In this document: positions 1 through 6,676 of the stretch, in pieces | Position numbering within the stretch: position 1 is the stretch's first letter | How the letters are laid out: each line of letters begins with the position of its first letter | NCBI GenBank assembly: GCA_009782165.1 | Contig: WQUH01000066.1 | Coordinates: forward strand, 1 to 7,323 | Reading direction: 5' to 3' | Length of the DNA stretch: 7,323 nt | Source: Pseudomonadota bacterium | Lineage (GTDB): Bacteria; Desulfobacterota; Desulfobulbia; Desulfobulbales; Desulfobulbaceae | Translations under genes and position numbers: made by a program | Notes under the pieces: model-generated | Databases searched by the model: none | The model's input: only the letters and a program-made list of their open reading frames with translations | What the model was told of the DNA's origin: nothing

Positions 1-22
1 GGCGCGGGCGAGGGAGAGGGGT

Positions 23-763
23 GTGGCTGGCAGGGACGATGAGGATGGGGCAAACCGGCCCGGAACGGTCGGCGCGGATGTGGAGCGGTCGTTCATCCAC
101 TCGGTGGCCGAATGTCCCTATCACATGGCCACGGCCGCCGTCTACCGTCAGGCCGCCTTCGGGCGGCTGTCCGACGAGGCCATGGGCAGCTTCCTGGCCC
201 GCGGCTACCGGCGCAACAGCAACTGCATCTACACCATGCACTGCCTTGCCTGCGGCCTGTGCGTGCCCATCCGCCTGCGGCCGGAGCGTTTCCGGCCGAA
301 CCGCAATCAGCGGCGGGTCTGGCGGAAAAACCGGGACGTGACGGTCGAGGTCGCGCCCCTCACCATGTCGTGGGAAAACGTGACCCTGTTGCAGCGCTTT
401 CTTTCCCGCCGCTTTCCCGCGGGCGAAAGCAGTGCCGAGAGTTACTATTCAGGGTTCTTCATCACCAGTATCGCCCGGTGTTTTGAAATCCGCTACCGGG
501 TTGACGACGCGCTGCTGGGGGTGGGCATTGTCGATGCCTCGGACGCCTGGATGAACGCGGTCTACTTTTTTTTCGATCCCGACCAGGGCTGGCGCAGCCC
601 CGGCACCCTCAACATCCTCACCCTCGTCCATATCTGTCAGGCGCAGCGGATCGGCTTGCTCTACCTCGGCTATTGGATCGACGGTCATGCCCGCATGAGC
701 TACAAAAGCGCGTTCCGGCCGCATGAACTGCTGATCGACGGAGTCTGGCGGGAACAGCCGTGA
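23..763 (+). CDS. bpt: Aspartate/glutamate leucyl- or arginyl-tRNA-protein transferase (ATE/Bpt family)
   Basis: A cytosolic enzyme that moves an amino acid from charged tRNA onto the N-terminus of proteins, marking them for ClpS/ClpAP degradation (N-degron pathway). The 246-residue product matches the usual bacterial length. Visible family features: CPY at 31-33; the cysteine block C74-x2-C77-x2-C80 followed by VPIRL; RFRPNRNQRRVWRKN at 89-103; SGFF at 143-146; LLGVGIVD at 164-171; AVYFFFDPD at 179-187; LGYWIDG at 215-221; and YKSAFRPHELL at 227-237. The GTG start is preferred because AGGGAG (11-16) lies six bases upstream. The frame stays open to the window edge, so a longer N-terminus is possible. 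It converges on aspS across 33 bases. Family membership is clear. Whether it transfers leucine (Bpt) or arginine (ATE) cannot be read from the sequence, so the symbol is provisional. Confidence 0.88.
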   Translation: MAGRDDEDGANRPGTVGADVERSFIHSVAECPYHMATAAVYRQAAFGRLSDEAMGSFLARGYRRNSNCIYTMHCLACGLCVPIRLRPERFRPNRNQRRVWRKNRDVTVEVAPLTMSWENVTLLQRFLSRRFPAGESSAESYYSGFFITSIARCFEIRYRVDDALLGVGIVDASDAWMNAVYFFFDPDQGWRSPGTLNILTLVHICQAQRIGLLYLGYWIDGHARMSYKSAFRPHELLIDGVWREQP

Positions 764-792
764 TCCCGCTTTCGGCCGGGAGGCCGGGAATC
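764..792. terminator. GC-rich hairpin in the convergent gap, possible weak bidirectional terminator
   Basis: The short gap between the transferase stop (761-763) and the aspS stop (797-799) holds inverted repeats. TCCCG (764-768) can pair with CGGGA (785-789). Alternatively CGGCC (773-777) pairs with GGCCG (782-786) around a GGGA loop. The two stems exclude each other. Neither strand has a U-run after the stem, so this is not a canonical intrinsic terminator. The position between convergent genes is the main reason to suspect a termination role. Confidence 0.3.
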
Positions 793-796
793 CGCC

Positions 797-2584
797 TTAC
801 ATTTTCTCCTTCCAGTCGGGCCGCAGGTGCAGCTCGGTCAACTGGCGGCGCGACACCGGCGCCGGGGCGTCGGTGAGCGGGCAGGTGGCCTTCTGGGTCT
901 TGGGGAAGGCGATGACGTCGCGGATGGAGGTCGACCCGGTCAGCAGCATCATGAGCCGGTCGAAACCGAAGGCGAGGCCGCCGTGCGGCGGGGCCCCATG
1001 CTCCAGCGCCCGGAGCAGAAAGCCGAATTTCTCCCTGGCCTCCTCCTCGCCAATGCCCAGGGCCGCGAACACGGTTTTTTGCATGGCCGGGCTGTGCATG
1101 CGGATCGAGCCGCCGCCGATCTCGTTGCCGTTGAGGACCAGGTCATAGGCCCGGCTCCTGACCGCGCCGGGATCGGTTGCCAGCAGGGGCAGGTCGTCCT
1201 CGTTGGGCGCGGTGAACGGATGGTGTACCGCGGCGTAGCGTTTTTCCTCCTCGTCATACTCGAGCAGCGGAAAATCGGTGACCCAGAGGAAGTTGAGCGC
1301 GTTTCTGTCCACCAGTTCCAGCCGCCGCGCCAGTTCCAGTCGCAGCTCCGAGAGCACCTGGTGGACGGTTTTGGCCGCATCGGCGCCGAACAGGATGAGG
1401 TCGCCGGGCTGGGCATCGAGGGCCTTGCCCATGGCGGCGATTTCCTCCGGGCTGAAAAATTTGGTGATGGGCGACTGCCACTCGTCGTCCTTGATCTTGA
1501 TCCACGCCATGCCGCGGGCGCCGAAACGGGCGGCATACTCGGTGAGATCGTCGAGATCCTTGCGGGACAGGTGGCCACACCCCTTGACGTTGATCGCCTT
1601 GACCACGCCGCCTTTGGCAACGGCCGTCTGAAAGACCTTGAAGCCGCAGTCGCGGACCGTCTCGGTCAGGTCCACCAGTTCCAGGCCAAACCGGGTGTCC
1701 GGCCGGTCGGTGCCGAAGCGGCGCATGGCCTCGTCATAGGTCATCCGCGCAAAGGGCGGGCGCAGCTCGACGGCGCGGACCGCGGCGAACAGGTCGCGGA
1801 TCATCCCCTCGACCACGGCAACGATCTCGTCTTCGGTGATGAAGCTCAGCTCCATATCGATCTGGGTGAATTCGGGCTGGCGGTCGGCGCGCAGGTCTTC
1901 GTCGCGGAAACACTTGACGATCTGGTAGTAGCGGTCCATGCCGGCGACCATCAGCAACTGCTTGAACAGTTGCGGCGATTGCGGCAGGGCATAGAACCTG
2001 CCCGCGCTGACCCGGCTCGGCACCAGATAGTCGCGGGCCCCTTCCGGGGTGGAGCGGGTGAGCATCGGGGTCTCGATCTCGAGGAAGCCGTGGCTGTTGA
2101 GATAGGCGCGCACGGTTTGCATGGCCTGGTGCCGGAGGATGAGGTTGCGGGCGATCTCCGGCCGGCGCAGGTCGAGATAGCGGTATTGCAGCCGCAGGGT
2201 ATCGGACACCTCGATGTCTTCGTCCAGGGGGAAGGGCGGCGTTTCGCTGGTGTTGAGGATGCGGAGCTCGTGGACAAAGACCTCGATCGCGCCGGTGGCC
2301 AGCTTGGGATTTTCCATGGACTCCGGCCGTCCGACCACCTGGCCGCGCACGGCGATCACCCATTCGCTGCGCAACTGATGGGCCTTGGCATGCACCGCCT
2401 CGCTGACCTCCGGGTTGAAGACCACCTGGGTCACGCCCCAGCGGTCGCGCAGGTCGATGAAGATGACCCCGCCGTGGTCCCGGCGGCGGAGCACCCAGCC
2501 CATCAGGGTGGTCTCCTTGCCGATGTCGCTTGCGCCAAGGTCGTTGCAGCTCTGTGTGCGCCGCAGCGCTCCCATTGATTCCAT
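797..2584 (-). CDS. aspS: Aspartyl-tRNA synthetase, bacterial type, probably non-discriminating
   Basis: Charges tRNA(Asp), and perhaps tRNA(Asn), with aspartate in the cytosol. The 595-residue product has the normal bacterial length and domain order. The N-terminal OB-fold anticodon-binding domain has [20 protein letters not shown] at 29-48. The class II core follows: motif 1 region with [20 protein letters not shown] (172-191), [11 protein letters not shown] (202-212), motif 2 with [19 protein letters not shown] (225-243), and motif 3 GLAFGFDR (536-543). A GAD-type insertion lies between motifs 2 and 3. The C-terminus has the usual AFPKTQKA and [10 protein letters not shown]. The ATG at 2584 is chosen because CGGAG (minus strand, 2595-2591) sits six bases upstream; in-frame ATGs at 2599 and 2575 have poorer sites. 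The open frame continues into hisS, but that part is not AspRS-like. It lies 92 bases downstream of hisS, probably co-transcribed. H37 occupies the position linked to dual tRNA(Asp)/tRNA(Asn) recognition. Confidence 0.97.
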   Translation of the reverse strand: MESMGALRRTQSCNDLGASDIGKETTLMGWVLRRRDHGGVIFIDLRDRWGVTQVVFNPEVSEAVHAKAHQLRSEWVIAVRGQVVGRPESMENPKLATGAIEVFVHELRILNTSETPPFPLDEDIEVSDTLRLQYRYLDLRRPEIARNLILRHQAMQTVRAYLNSHGFLEIETPMLTRSTPEGARDYLVPSRVSAGRFYALPQSPQLFKQLLMVAGMDRYYQIVKCFRDEDLRADRQPEFTQIDMELSFITEDEIVAVVEGMIRDLFAAVRAVELRPPFARMTYDEAMRRFGTDRPDTRFGLELVDLTETVRDCGFKVFQTAVAKGGVVKAINVKGCGHLSRKDLDDLTEYAARFGARGMAWIKIKDDEWQSPITKFFSPEEIAAMGKALDAQPGDLILFGADAAKTVHQVLSELRLELARRLELVDRNALNFLWVTDFPLLEYDEEEKRYAAVHHPFTAPNEDDLPLLATDPGAVRSRAYDLVLNGNEIGGGSIRMHSPAMQKTVFAALGIGEEEAREKFGFLLRALEHGAPPHGGLAFGFDRLMMLLTGSTSIRDVIAFPKTQKATCPLTDAPAPVSRRQLTELHLRPDWKEKM

Positions 2585-2590
2585 ACTGTT

Positions 2591-2595
2591 CTCCG
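2591..2595 (-). promoter_or_regulatory. aspS ribosome binding site
   Basis: Minus-strand CGGAG, six bases before the ATG at 2584. It decides between three nearby in-frame ATG codons (2599, 2584, 2575). The stretch before the 2599 ATG has no purine-rich core at suitable spacing. Confidence 0.6.
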
Positions 2596-2676
2596 TCATG
2601 AGATGAGTCGGGGGCCCTGGGGCCGTCCCGGAGGATGCTGTTGGTTCTGAGCGGGTTGCCGGCTTGCGTATCCGTG

Positions 2677-3966
2677 TCAGCCGGCCGGGCACGGGGTGGC
2701 GGCCGGTCGAACCGCGTCGAGCAGCCGTAGGGCCTGCTCTTCGGGCGAGCCGTGCAACCCGAAGGGTTGTTGCGCCTGGGTGCGCATGTCGCGGAGGATC
2801 GCCTCGCCCCGCGCCCATTCGTCCTCGCCGACAATCAGGGTGAAACGGGCCCGCACCCGGTCCGCCTGCTTGAGCTGCGCCTTGAGGCCGCGGCCGCTGT
2901 AATCGATCGCGGCCCTGGCCCCCTGCCGCCGCAGGGCATGGACCAACTGGCCGGCCGGGGCAAGGGTCGCGCCGCCGAGGGCGGCGACAAAGACATCCAT
3001 GGCCTTGGCCGGAATGGCGCCGGCGTCCCGCTGTTCCATCAGCAGGGCCAACCGTTCCAGCCCCATGGCAAAACCGATGCCGGAGAGCGGCGGGCCGCCC
3101 AACTGCTCGATCAGGCCGTCGTAGCGGCCGCCGGCCCCGACGGCGGCCTGGGCGCCGAGATCGGCGGTGAGGAATTCAAAGGTGGTGCGGGTGTAATAGT
3201 CGAGGCCGCGGACCATGAAGCGGTTGATCCGGAAAGGAATATGCAGTTCCGCCAAGGCGGTTTGGACCTCGGCGAAATGGCGGTCGCAGTCGGCGCACAG
3301 CACCTCCAGCAGCGAGGGCGCCTCCCTGACCACGGCCCGGCAGGATGGCGTTTTGCAGTCCAGCACCCGCAGCGGATTGGTGCGGGCGCGGCGCTTGCAG
3401 TCGTCGCACAGCGCCTCGGCCCGCTGTTCGAGGAAGGCGATCAGCCGCTCCTTGAATGGCGGCCGGCAGACCGGACAGCCCAAAGAGTTCAGTTCCAGGC
3501 TGACGTTCAGGCCGAGTTCGTCCAGCAGCATTTGCCCCATGGCGATCAGCTCGGCATCGACCCGCGGCTCCGCCGCGCCGATGATTTCGGCGTCCAACTG
3601 GTGGAATTGCCGCAGCCGGCCCTTTTGCGGACGTTCGTGGCGGAACATCGGGCCAATGGTGTAGAGCCGCTGCACCGGCTGCCGGACGTGGAGGCCGTGC
3701 TCGATAAAGGCGCGCAGCACCGAGGCGGTGGCCTCGGGCCGCATGGCGATGCCCTTGTCGGCAAAGGTGTACATCTCTTTTTCGACCACATCGGTGGCCT
3801 CGCCGATGGACCGGACAAACAGCTCCGTCTTTTCCAGGATCGGCATCCGGATCTCCTGGAAACCGAACCGTTCGAAAATATCCCGCGCCTGTTGTTCGAT
3901 GTGCTGCCACCGGCCAACAGCCTCGGGCAAGATGTCTTTGAATCCGTTGATTGCTTGAATTTTCAA
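2677..3966 (-). CDS. hisS: Histidyl-tRNA synthetase with TTG start
   Basis: Charges tRNA(His) with histidine. The 429-residue product matches bacterial HisRS length. Visible features: N-terminal [10 protein letters not shown] (6-15); [12 protein letters not shown] at 76-87; motif 2 with [20 protein letters not shown] (108-127); histidine-binding loops RGLDYYTRT (253-261) and GAGGRYDGL (277-285); motif 3 [11 protein letters not shown] (296-306); and a C-terminal anticodon-binding domain from about 323. The insertion domain has eight cysteines in pairs (164/167, 187/190, 204/209, 224/227). No ATG lies near the family N-terminus. The TTG at 3966 gives the expected [11 protein letters not shown], with GGGAG six bases upstream. 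The open frame extends far into the divergent gene, but that part is not HisRS-like. It is the first gene of a hisS-aspS pair, read from the promoter at 4070-4042 with a leader of about 70 bases, in which I see no T-box core. Confidence 0.96.
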   Translation of the reverse strand: MKIQAINGFKDILPEAVGRWQHIEQQARDIFERFGFQEIRMPILEKTELFVRSIGEATDVVEKEMYTFADKGIAMRPEATASVLRAFIEHGLHVRQPVQRLYTIGPMFRHERPQKGRLRQFHQLDAEIIGAAEPRVDAELIAMGQMLLDELGLNVSLELNSLGCPVCRPPFKERLIAFLEQRAEALCDDCKRRARTNPLRVLDCKTPSCRAVVREAPSLLEVLCADCDRHFAEVQTALAELHIPFRINRFMVRGLDYYTRTTFEFLTADLGAQAAVGAGGRYDGLIEQLGGPPLSGIGFAMGLERLALLMEQRDAGAIPAKAMDVFVAALGGATLAPAGQLVHALRRQGARAAIDYSGRGLKAQLKQADRVRARFTLIVGEDEWARGEAILRDMRTQAQQPFGLHGSPEEQALRLLDAVRPAATPCPAG

Positions 3967-3972
3967 GATACA

Positions 3973-3977
3973 CTCCC
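3973..3977 (-). promoter_or_regulatory. hisS ribosome binding site supporting the TTG start
   Basis: Minus-strand GGGAG, six bases before the TTG at 3966. An ATG overlaps just upstream (minus strand, 3980-3978) but opens a different frame that does not encode HisRS. The spacing to the TTG is the main support for this rare start. Confidence 0.65.
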
Positions 3978-4041
3978 ATAAAACCGCACTCGCGCCGCCA
4001 CTGGTGTCGCACCTGGGCGTCCATGCCGGAAAAACCGTAAA

Positions 4042-4070
4042 ATTTAATCGGGAAAGGGATGAAAAGTCAA
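4042..4070 (-). promoter_or_regulatory. Sigma70-type promoter for hisS-aspS
   Basis: On the minus strand, TTGACT (4070-4065, five of six to the -35 consensus) is followed after 17 bases by TTAAAT (4047-4042, four of six to the -10). It lies in the most AT-rich patch of the intergenic region. Transcription would begin near 4035, giving a leader of about 70 bases to the hisS TTG. Confidence 0.6.
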
Positions 4071-4088
4071 GCCGATGTCTCCGGGTTG

Positions 4089-4097
4089 TGGTAGAAT
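4089..4097 (+). promoter_or_regulatory. Candidate extended -10 promoter for the flavoenzyme-pcnB operon
   Basis: TGG followed directly by TAGAAT matches an extended -10 element (TGn plus a five-of-six -10 hexamer). No good -35 is present at 17-18 bases upstream; that position overlaps the hisS -35 on the other strand. A start near 4104 would place the first transcribed bases just before the folded leader at 4108-4209. This is a by-eye call, and the fit to the downstream structure is suggestive rather than proof. Confidence 0.38.
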
Positions 4098-4107
4098 ATT
4101 CCAACAT

Positions 4108-4209
4108 TTGGTGGCGCAGCGGATGCCCGTGCCGGGCAACCGGGCGAAAACCCGGCATTCCTTCAGTTTGATGCGACGGACAGTCGCAAGGCATGCGCTG
4201 CGTTGCCGA
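4108..4209 (+). ncRNA. Structured 5' leader RNA, candidate cis-regulatory element of unknown class
   Basis: Positions 4108-4127 pair with 4209-4190 to give a helix of 20 positions with 19 pairs and one G.G mismatch (4122/4195). Four of the pairs are G-U wobbles (4109/4208, 4112/4205, 4113/4204, 4114/4203), which form only in plus-strand RNA. Inside lie two hairpins. TGCCGGG (4130-4136) pairs with CCCGGCA (4151-4157), and TGCGAC (4172-4177) pairs with GTCGCA (4183-4188) around a five-base loop. Together they resemble a three-way junction. CCGGG (4140-4144) can compete for CCCGG (4151-4155), and GCCCG (4125-4129) can pair with CGGGC (4133-4137), so alternative folds exist. The element ends 37 bases before the flavoenzyme ATG. 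I could not match it to a known riboswitch or RNA family by eye. Function is unproven. Confidence 0.5.
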
Positions 4210-4236
4210 TTCCTGTTTTGAACATGCTCTTGAGGC

Positions 4237-4241
4237 AGAGG
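4237..4241 (+). promoter_or_regulatory. Ribosome binding site of the nitronate monooxygenase gene
   Basis: AGAGG, five bases before the ATG at 4247; this favours that ATG over the in-frame ATG at 4193. A small stem can form here: ATGC (4224-4227) with GCAT (4245-4248), and TCT (4228-4230) with AGA (4237-4239). It would cover part of the site and the start codon, but it is short and bulged. Confidence 0.55.
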
Positions 4242-4246
4242 CTTGC

Positions 4247-5224
4247 ATGAAATTGCCAGAATTGAAAATAGGTTCGCTGATTGCCAAGATTCCGATCATC
4301 CAGGGAGGGATGTCCATCCGGGTGTCGACCTCCGCGCTGGCGATGCCCGTCGCCGAATGCGGCGGCATCGGCACCATCGGCGGTTCCGGCATCCCGGTGC
4401 CCGAGTTGCAGGAGGATATCCGCCGGGCCAAGGAAGGCACCAAGGGCGTGATCGCGGTCAACATCATGTACGCGATGAAGGATTTCTACGACCTGGTGAT
4501 GGGCTCCATCGAGGCCGGCGCCGACATGATCATCACCGGCGCGGGCTTTTCCCGCGACATCTTCAAAATCGGCAAGCAGCACAACATCCCCATCGTTTCG
4601 ATCGTCTCGTCGCCCGGTCTGGCCACCATGGCGGAAAAACTGGGGGCCTCGGCGGTGATTGTCGAGGCGGCCGAGGCCGGCGGCCATCTGGGCACCGAGA
4701 TCTCGCTGCGCGACCTTTTTCCCACGATCCGCAAGGTCATCTCCAAGATCCCGCTGATTGCCGCCGGCGGCATCACCAACGGTTTCGAGATGGCGGAGAT
4801 GATGGATAAATACGGCGCCGACGGCGTGCAGATCGCCTCCCGTTTCGTGCTGAGCAAGGAATGCGCGGTGTCCGACGAGTTCAAGCAGACCTTTCTCGAA
4901 GCCGAGAAAGACGACATCGTGCTGGTCTCCTCGCCGGTGGGCATGCCGGGCCGGGCGATCAAAACGCCCTTTGTCGACAAGATGCTCAACGACGAAGACA
5001 TCTCGGCCAAGCAATGCCTGTTCAAGTGTCTGAAAAAATGTGATCATAAATATTGCATCAGCGAGCGCCTCATGGCCTCGTTCAATGGCGACACCCTCAA
5101 CGGCCTGTTTTTCTCCGGCGCCAATACCTTCAAAATGAAGGAGATCCTGTCGGTCAAGGAAATTTTCGACAGCTTCGTCAGGGCGGCGGAGTCGGTGTAC
5201 AAGGAAAAATTCGCCACCTACTGA
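4247..5224 (+). CDS. Nitronate monooxygenase / FabK-like FMN-dependent TIM-barrel enzyme
   Basis: A flavoenzyme of the 2-nitropropane dioxygenase/NMO superfamily, which also includes enoyl-ACP reductase FabK. The 325-residue product has the family's FMN-barrel landmarks: IIQGGMSIRVS (17-27), GGIGTIGGSG (39-48), IITGAGFS (95-102), EAAEAGGHLG with the likely catalytic H147 (140-149), PLIAAGGITNG for phosphate binding (169-179), and ADGVQIASRFVLSKE (191-205). The C-terminal part has a cysteine cluster, C257-x3-C261-x3-C265-x4-C270. The ATG at 4247 is preferred for its ribosome binding site. The upstream ATG at 4193 lies inside a predicted RNA helix and adds 18 residues unlike the family. The gene leads an apparent operon with pcnB, whose start abuts its stop. 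The substrate is unknown. Nitronate oxidation and enoyl-ACP reduction are both possible from the fold, and NMO-type annotation is the safer choice. Confidence 0.88.
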   Translation: MKLPELKIGSLIAKIPIIQGGMSIRVSTSALAMPVAECGGIGTIGGSGIPVPELQEDIRRAKEGTKGVIAVNIMYAMKDFYDLVMGSIEAGADMIITGAGFSRDIFKIGKQHNIPIVSIVSSPGLATMAEKLGASAVIVEAAEAGGHLGTEISLRDLFPTIRKVISKIPLIAAGGITNGFEMAEMMDKYGADGVQIASRFVLSKECAVSDEFKQTFLEAEKDDIVLVSSPVGMPGRAIKTPFVDKMLNDEDISAKQCLFKCLKKCDHKYCISERLMASFNGDTLNGLFFSGANTFKMKEILSVKEIFDSFVRAAESVYKEKFATY

Positions 5225-6658
5225 GTGCCGAACCTCGTTATGGTTTCTTGCTCTCCCGACGCGCATGCCCCCGGTGAGCCGCCCGCGCAGGAGCCGGTGC
5301 GGGAAGAAGGCGGCGCGGCCACGGTAATCCCCGAATCCGAGCATCCCATCCGCGAACACCAGCTTGACCGGGAGGCGCTGAAGGTGCTGTACCGCCTGCG
5401 CGATGCCGGATTCAAGGGCTACCTGGTGGGGGGCGGGGTGCGCGATCTTTACCTCGGCCGCACTCCCAAGGATTTCGATATTTCCACCGATGCCCGCCCC
5501 GGCCAGTTGCGGCAGATGTTCCGCAACAGCCGCACCATCGGCCGCCGGTTTCGTCTGGTCCAGGTGTATTTCAAGGGCAACAAGATCATCGAGGTCTCGA
5601 CCCTCCGCTCGCGCAGCGAGTACGACATCGACGGCGAGGAGCAGGTGCTGCCGTCGAACAACACCTTCGGCACCCTGGAGGAAGACGCCTTCCGCCGCGA
5701 CCTCACCATCAACGCCCTGTTCTACGAGATCGAGCAGCACACCATCATCGATTACACCGGCGGGGCCCGCGACCTCGACCAAAGGATCATCCGGGCGGTC
5801 GGCGATCCGGATCGGCGTTTTATCAGGGATCCGGTGCGGATCTTGCGGGTGGTGCGCCATGCCGCCCGGACCGGATTCGCCATCGAGGAGGCAACCTTTG
5901 CCGCCCTCCAGCGCCACCGGGACAAGCTGAGCTTATGTCCGCCCTCGCGCCTCCGCGACGAGGTGCTGAAGGATCTGCAATCCGGGGCCTGCCGTCCCTG
6001 GGCCGAGCTGTGCATGGCCGCAAACCTGTGGACCACGCTCTTTCCCCTCTACGCGCCGCTGTTCGCCGCGGAGCACGGCGACCGGGTCCGCCAGGATCTC
6101 CTGCGCATTTTCGCCGTGCTGGACCGGATCCATGCCCTGAACGACGGGGAAGAACCGGTTAAGATCCCCGATCACCTGCTCTTTGCCTCGCTGCTGCTCC
6201 CGTGGGCGTGCGAGCGGTTCGGCCTGCCGGAGGCCAATGTCCGCGGTTCGAGCTTTCACCTGTTGTCCCGCACCATCCGCGACGAGATCGACACGGCTTT
6301 CGGCGAGCCGTTCAACGTGCAGCGCATGGCCAAGGAGTCGCTGACCACGCTTTTGATCAATCTGTCGACCTTCCACCATGCCCGCACCCAGGGGAACGAT
6401 CCCAACTGGTTGAAGAAGAAAAGTTATTACCAGGATTGCTCGCGTTTGTATGACATCTATCTGGAATCGCGCGGGGTGCCTGCCGTGAAAACGGAGTCTT
6501 TTGTGGTCGAGCGCGCCAATGAGGCCGAGGTGATGACGGTCATCCCGCCGGTCGCGGAAGGGGGAGGCGGCGGCCGAGGCAAGGGGCGCGGCGGGATGAA
6601 TCCCGCCTTCAGCAGCAGCGCAACCGGGGTCTTTGGCCTGCGCCGTCCCCGGAGATAA
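5225..6658 (+). CDS. pcnB: Poly(A) polymerase PcnB (class II nucleotidyltransferase)
   Basis: Adds poly(A) tails to RNA 3' ends, marking them for decay. The 477-residue product has the catalytic block LVGGGVRDLYLGRTPKDFDI (67-86), with metal-binding D83 and D85. TIGRRFRLVQV (104-114) resembles the signature separating bacterial poly(A) polymerases from CCA-adding enzymes. NTFGTLEEDAFRRDLTINAL (146-165) and DPVRILRVVRHAARTGF (202-218) are further family blocks. The usual acidic residue before DPVR is R201. The last 35 or so residues are low-complexity, with GGGGGRGKGRGG at 446-457, plausibly for RNA contact. The GTG at 5225 directly follows the TGA of the upstream gene in the same frame, so it is the earliest possible start; the ATG at 5240 is a good alternative. 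Neither has a strong ribosome binding site, suggesting translational coupling. The first 40 residues look unconserved. A CCA-adding role is less likely but not excluded. Confidence 0.88.
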   Translation: MPNLVMVSCSPDAHAPGEPPAQEPVREEGGAATVIPESEHPIREHQLDREALKVLYRLRDAGFKGYLVGGGVRDLYLGRTPKDFDISTDARPGQLRQMFRNSRTIGRRFRLVQVYFKGNKIIEVSTLRSRSEYDIDGEEQVLPSNNTFGTLEEDAFRRDLTINALFYEIEQHTIIDYTGGARDLDQRIIRAVGDPDRRFIRDPVRILRVVRHAARTGFAIEEATFAALQRHRDKLSLCPPSRLRDEVLKDLQSGACRPWAELCMAANLWTTLFPLYAPLFAAEHGDRVRQDLLRIFAVLDRIHALNDGEEPVKIPDHLLFASLLLPWACERFGLPEANVRGSSFHLLSRTIRDEIDTAFGEPFNVQRMAKESLTTLLINLSTFHHARTQGNDPNWLKKKSYYQDCSRLYDIYLESRGVPAVKTESFVVERANEAEVMTVIPPVAEGGGGGRGKGRGGMNPAFSSSATGVFGLRRPRR

Positions 6659-6664
6659 CCGCTC

Positions 6665-6672
6665 GGGAGGAG
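6665..6672 (+). promoter_or_regulatory. Strong ribosome binding site of the EEP-family gene
   Basis: GGGAGGAG begins seven bases after the pcnB stop codon and ends four bases before the TTG at 6677. This strong anti-16S match supports the TTG as the start of the next gene, which has no nearby in-frame ATG. Confidence 0.7.
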
Positions 6673-6676
6673 CCCG

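Noticed and set aside
827..2578. A 583-codon plus-strand open frame antisense to aspS
   Set aside because: It lies wholly opposite a clear AspRS gene, and its translation has no recognisable motif. Long antisense open frames are expected in GC-rich coding DNA.
2752..3981. A 409-codon plus-strand open frame antisense to hisS
   Set aside because: Shadow of the HisRS gene, with low-complexity composition and no family features.
3967..4035. T-box leader controlling hisS
   Set aside because: The leader is only about 70 bases and lacks the conserved T-box antiterminator core and a terminator stem.
4108..4209. tRNA gene, SRP RNA or c-di-GMP riboswitch in the structured leader
   Set aside because: No T-loop motif or cloverleaf dimensions, no SRP core sequence, and the defining internal blocks of GEMM-I are missing despite a GGGCAA and a GAAA segment.
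3967..4467. N-terminal extension of the hisS frame into the divergent gene
   Set aside because: The extra residues do not resemble HisRS, overlap the flavoenzyme gene and would precede the mapped hisS promoter. The TTG at 3966 gives the normal N-terminus.
5222..5224. TGA read as selenocysteine, joining the flavoenzyme to PcnB
   Set aside because: The flavoenzyme already ends at its natural C-terminus, and the residues after the TGA are unconserved PcnB leader. Nothing indicates a selenocysteine site.
4163..5917. A 584-codon minus-strand open frame opposite the flavoenzyme and pcnB
   Set aside because: It spans two well-supported genes on the other strand, is His/Asp/Gly-rich as expected of a reverse-strand artefact, and has no domain signature.
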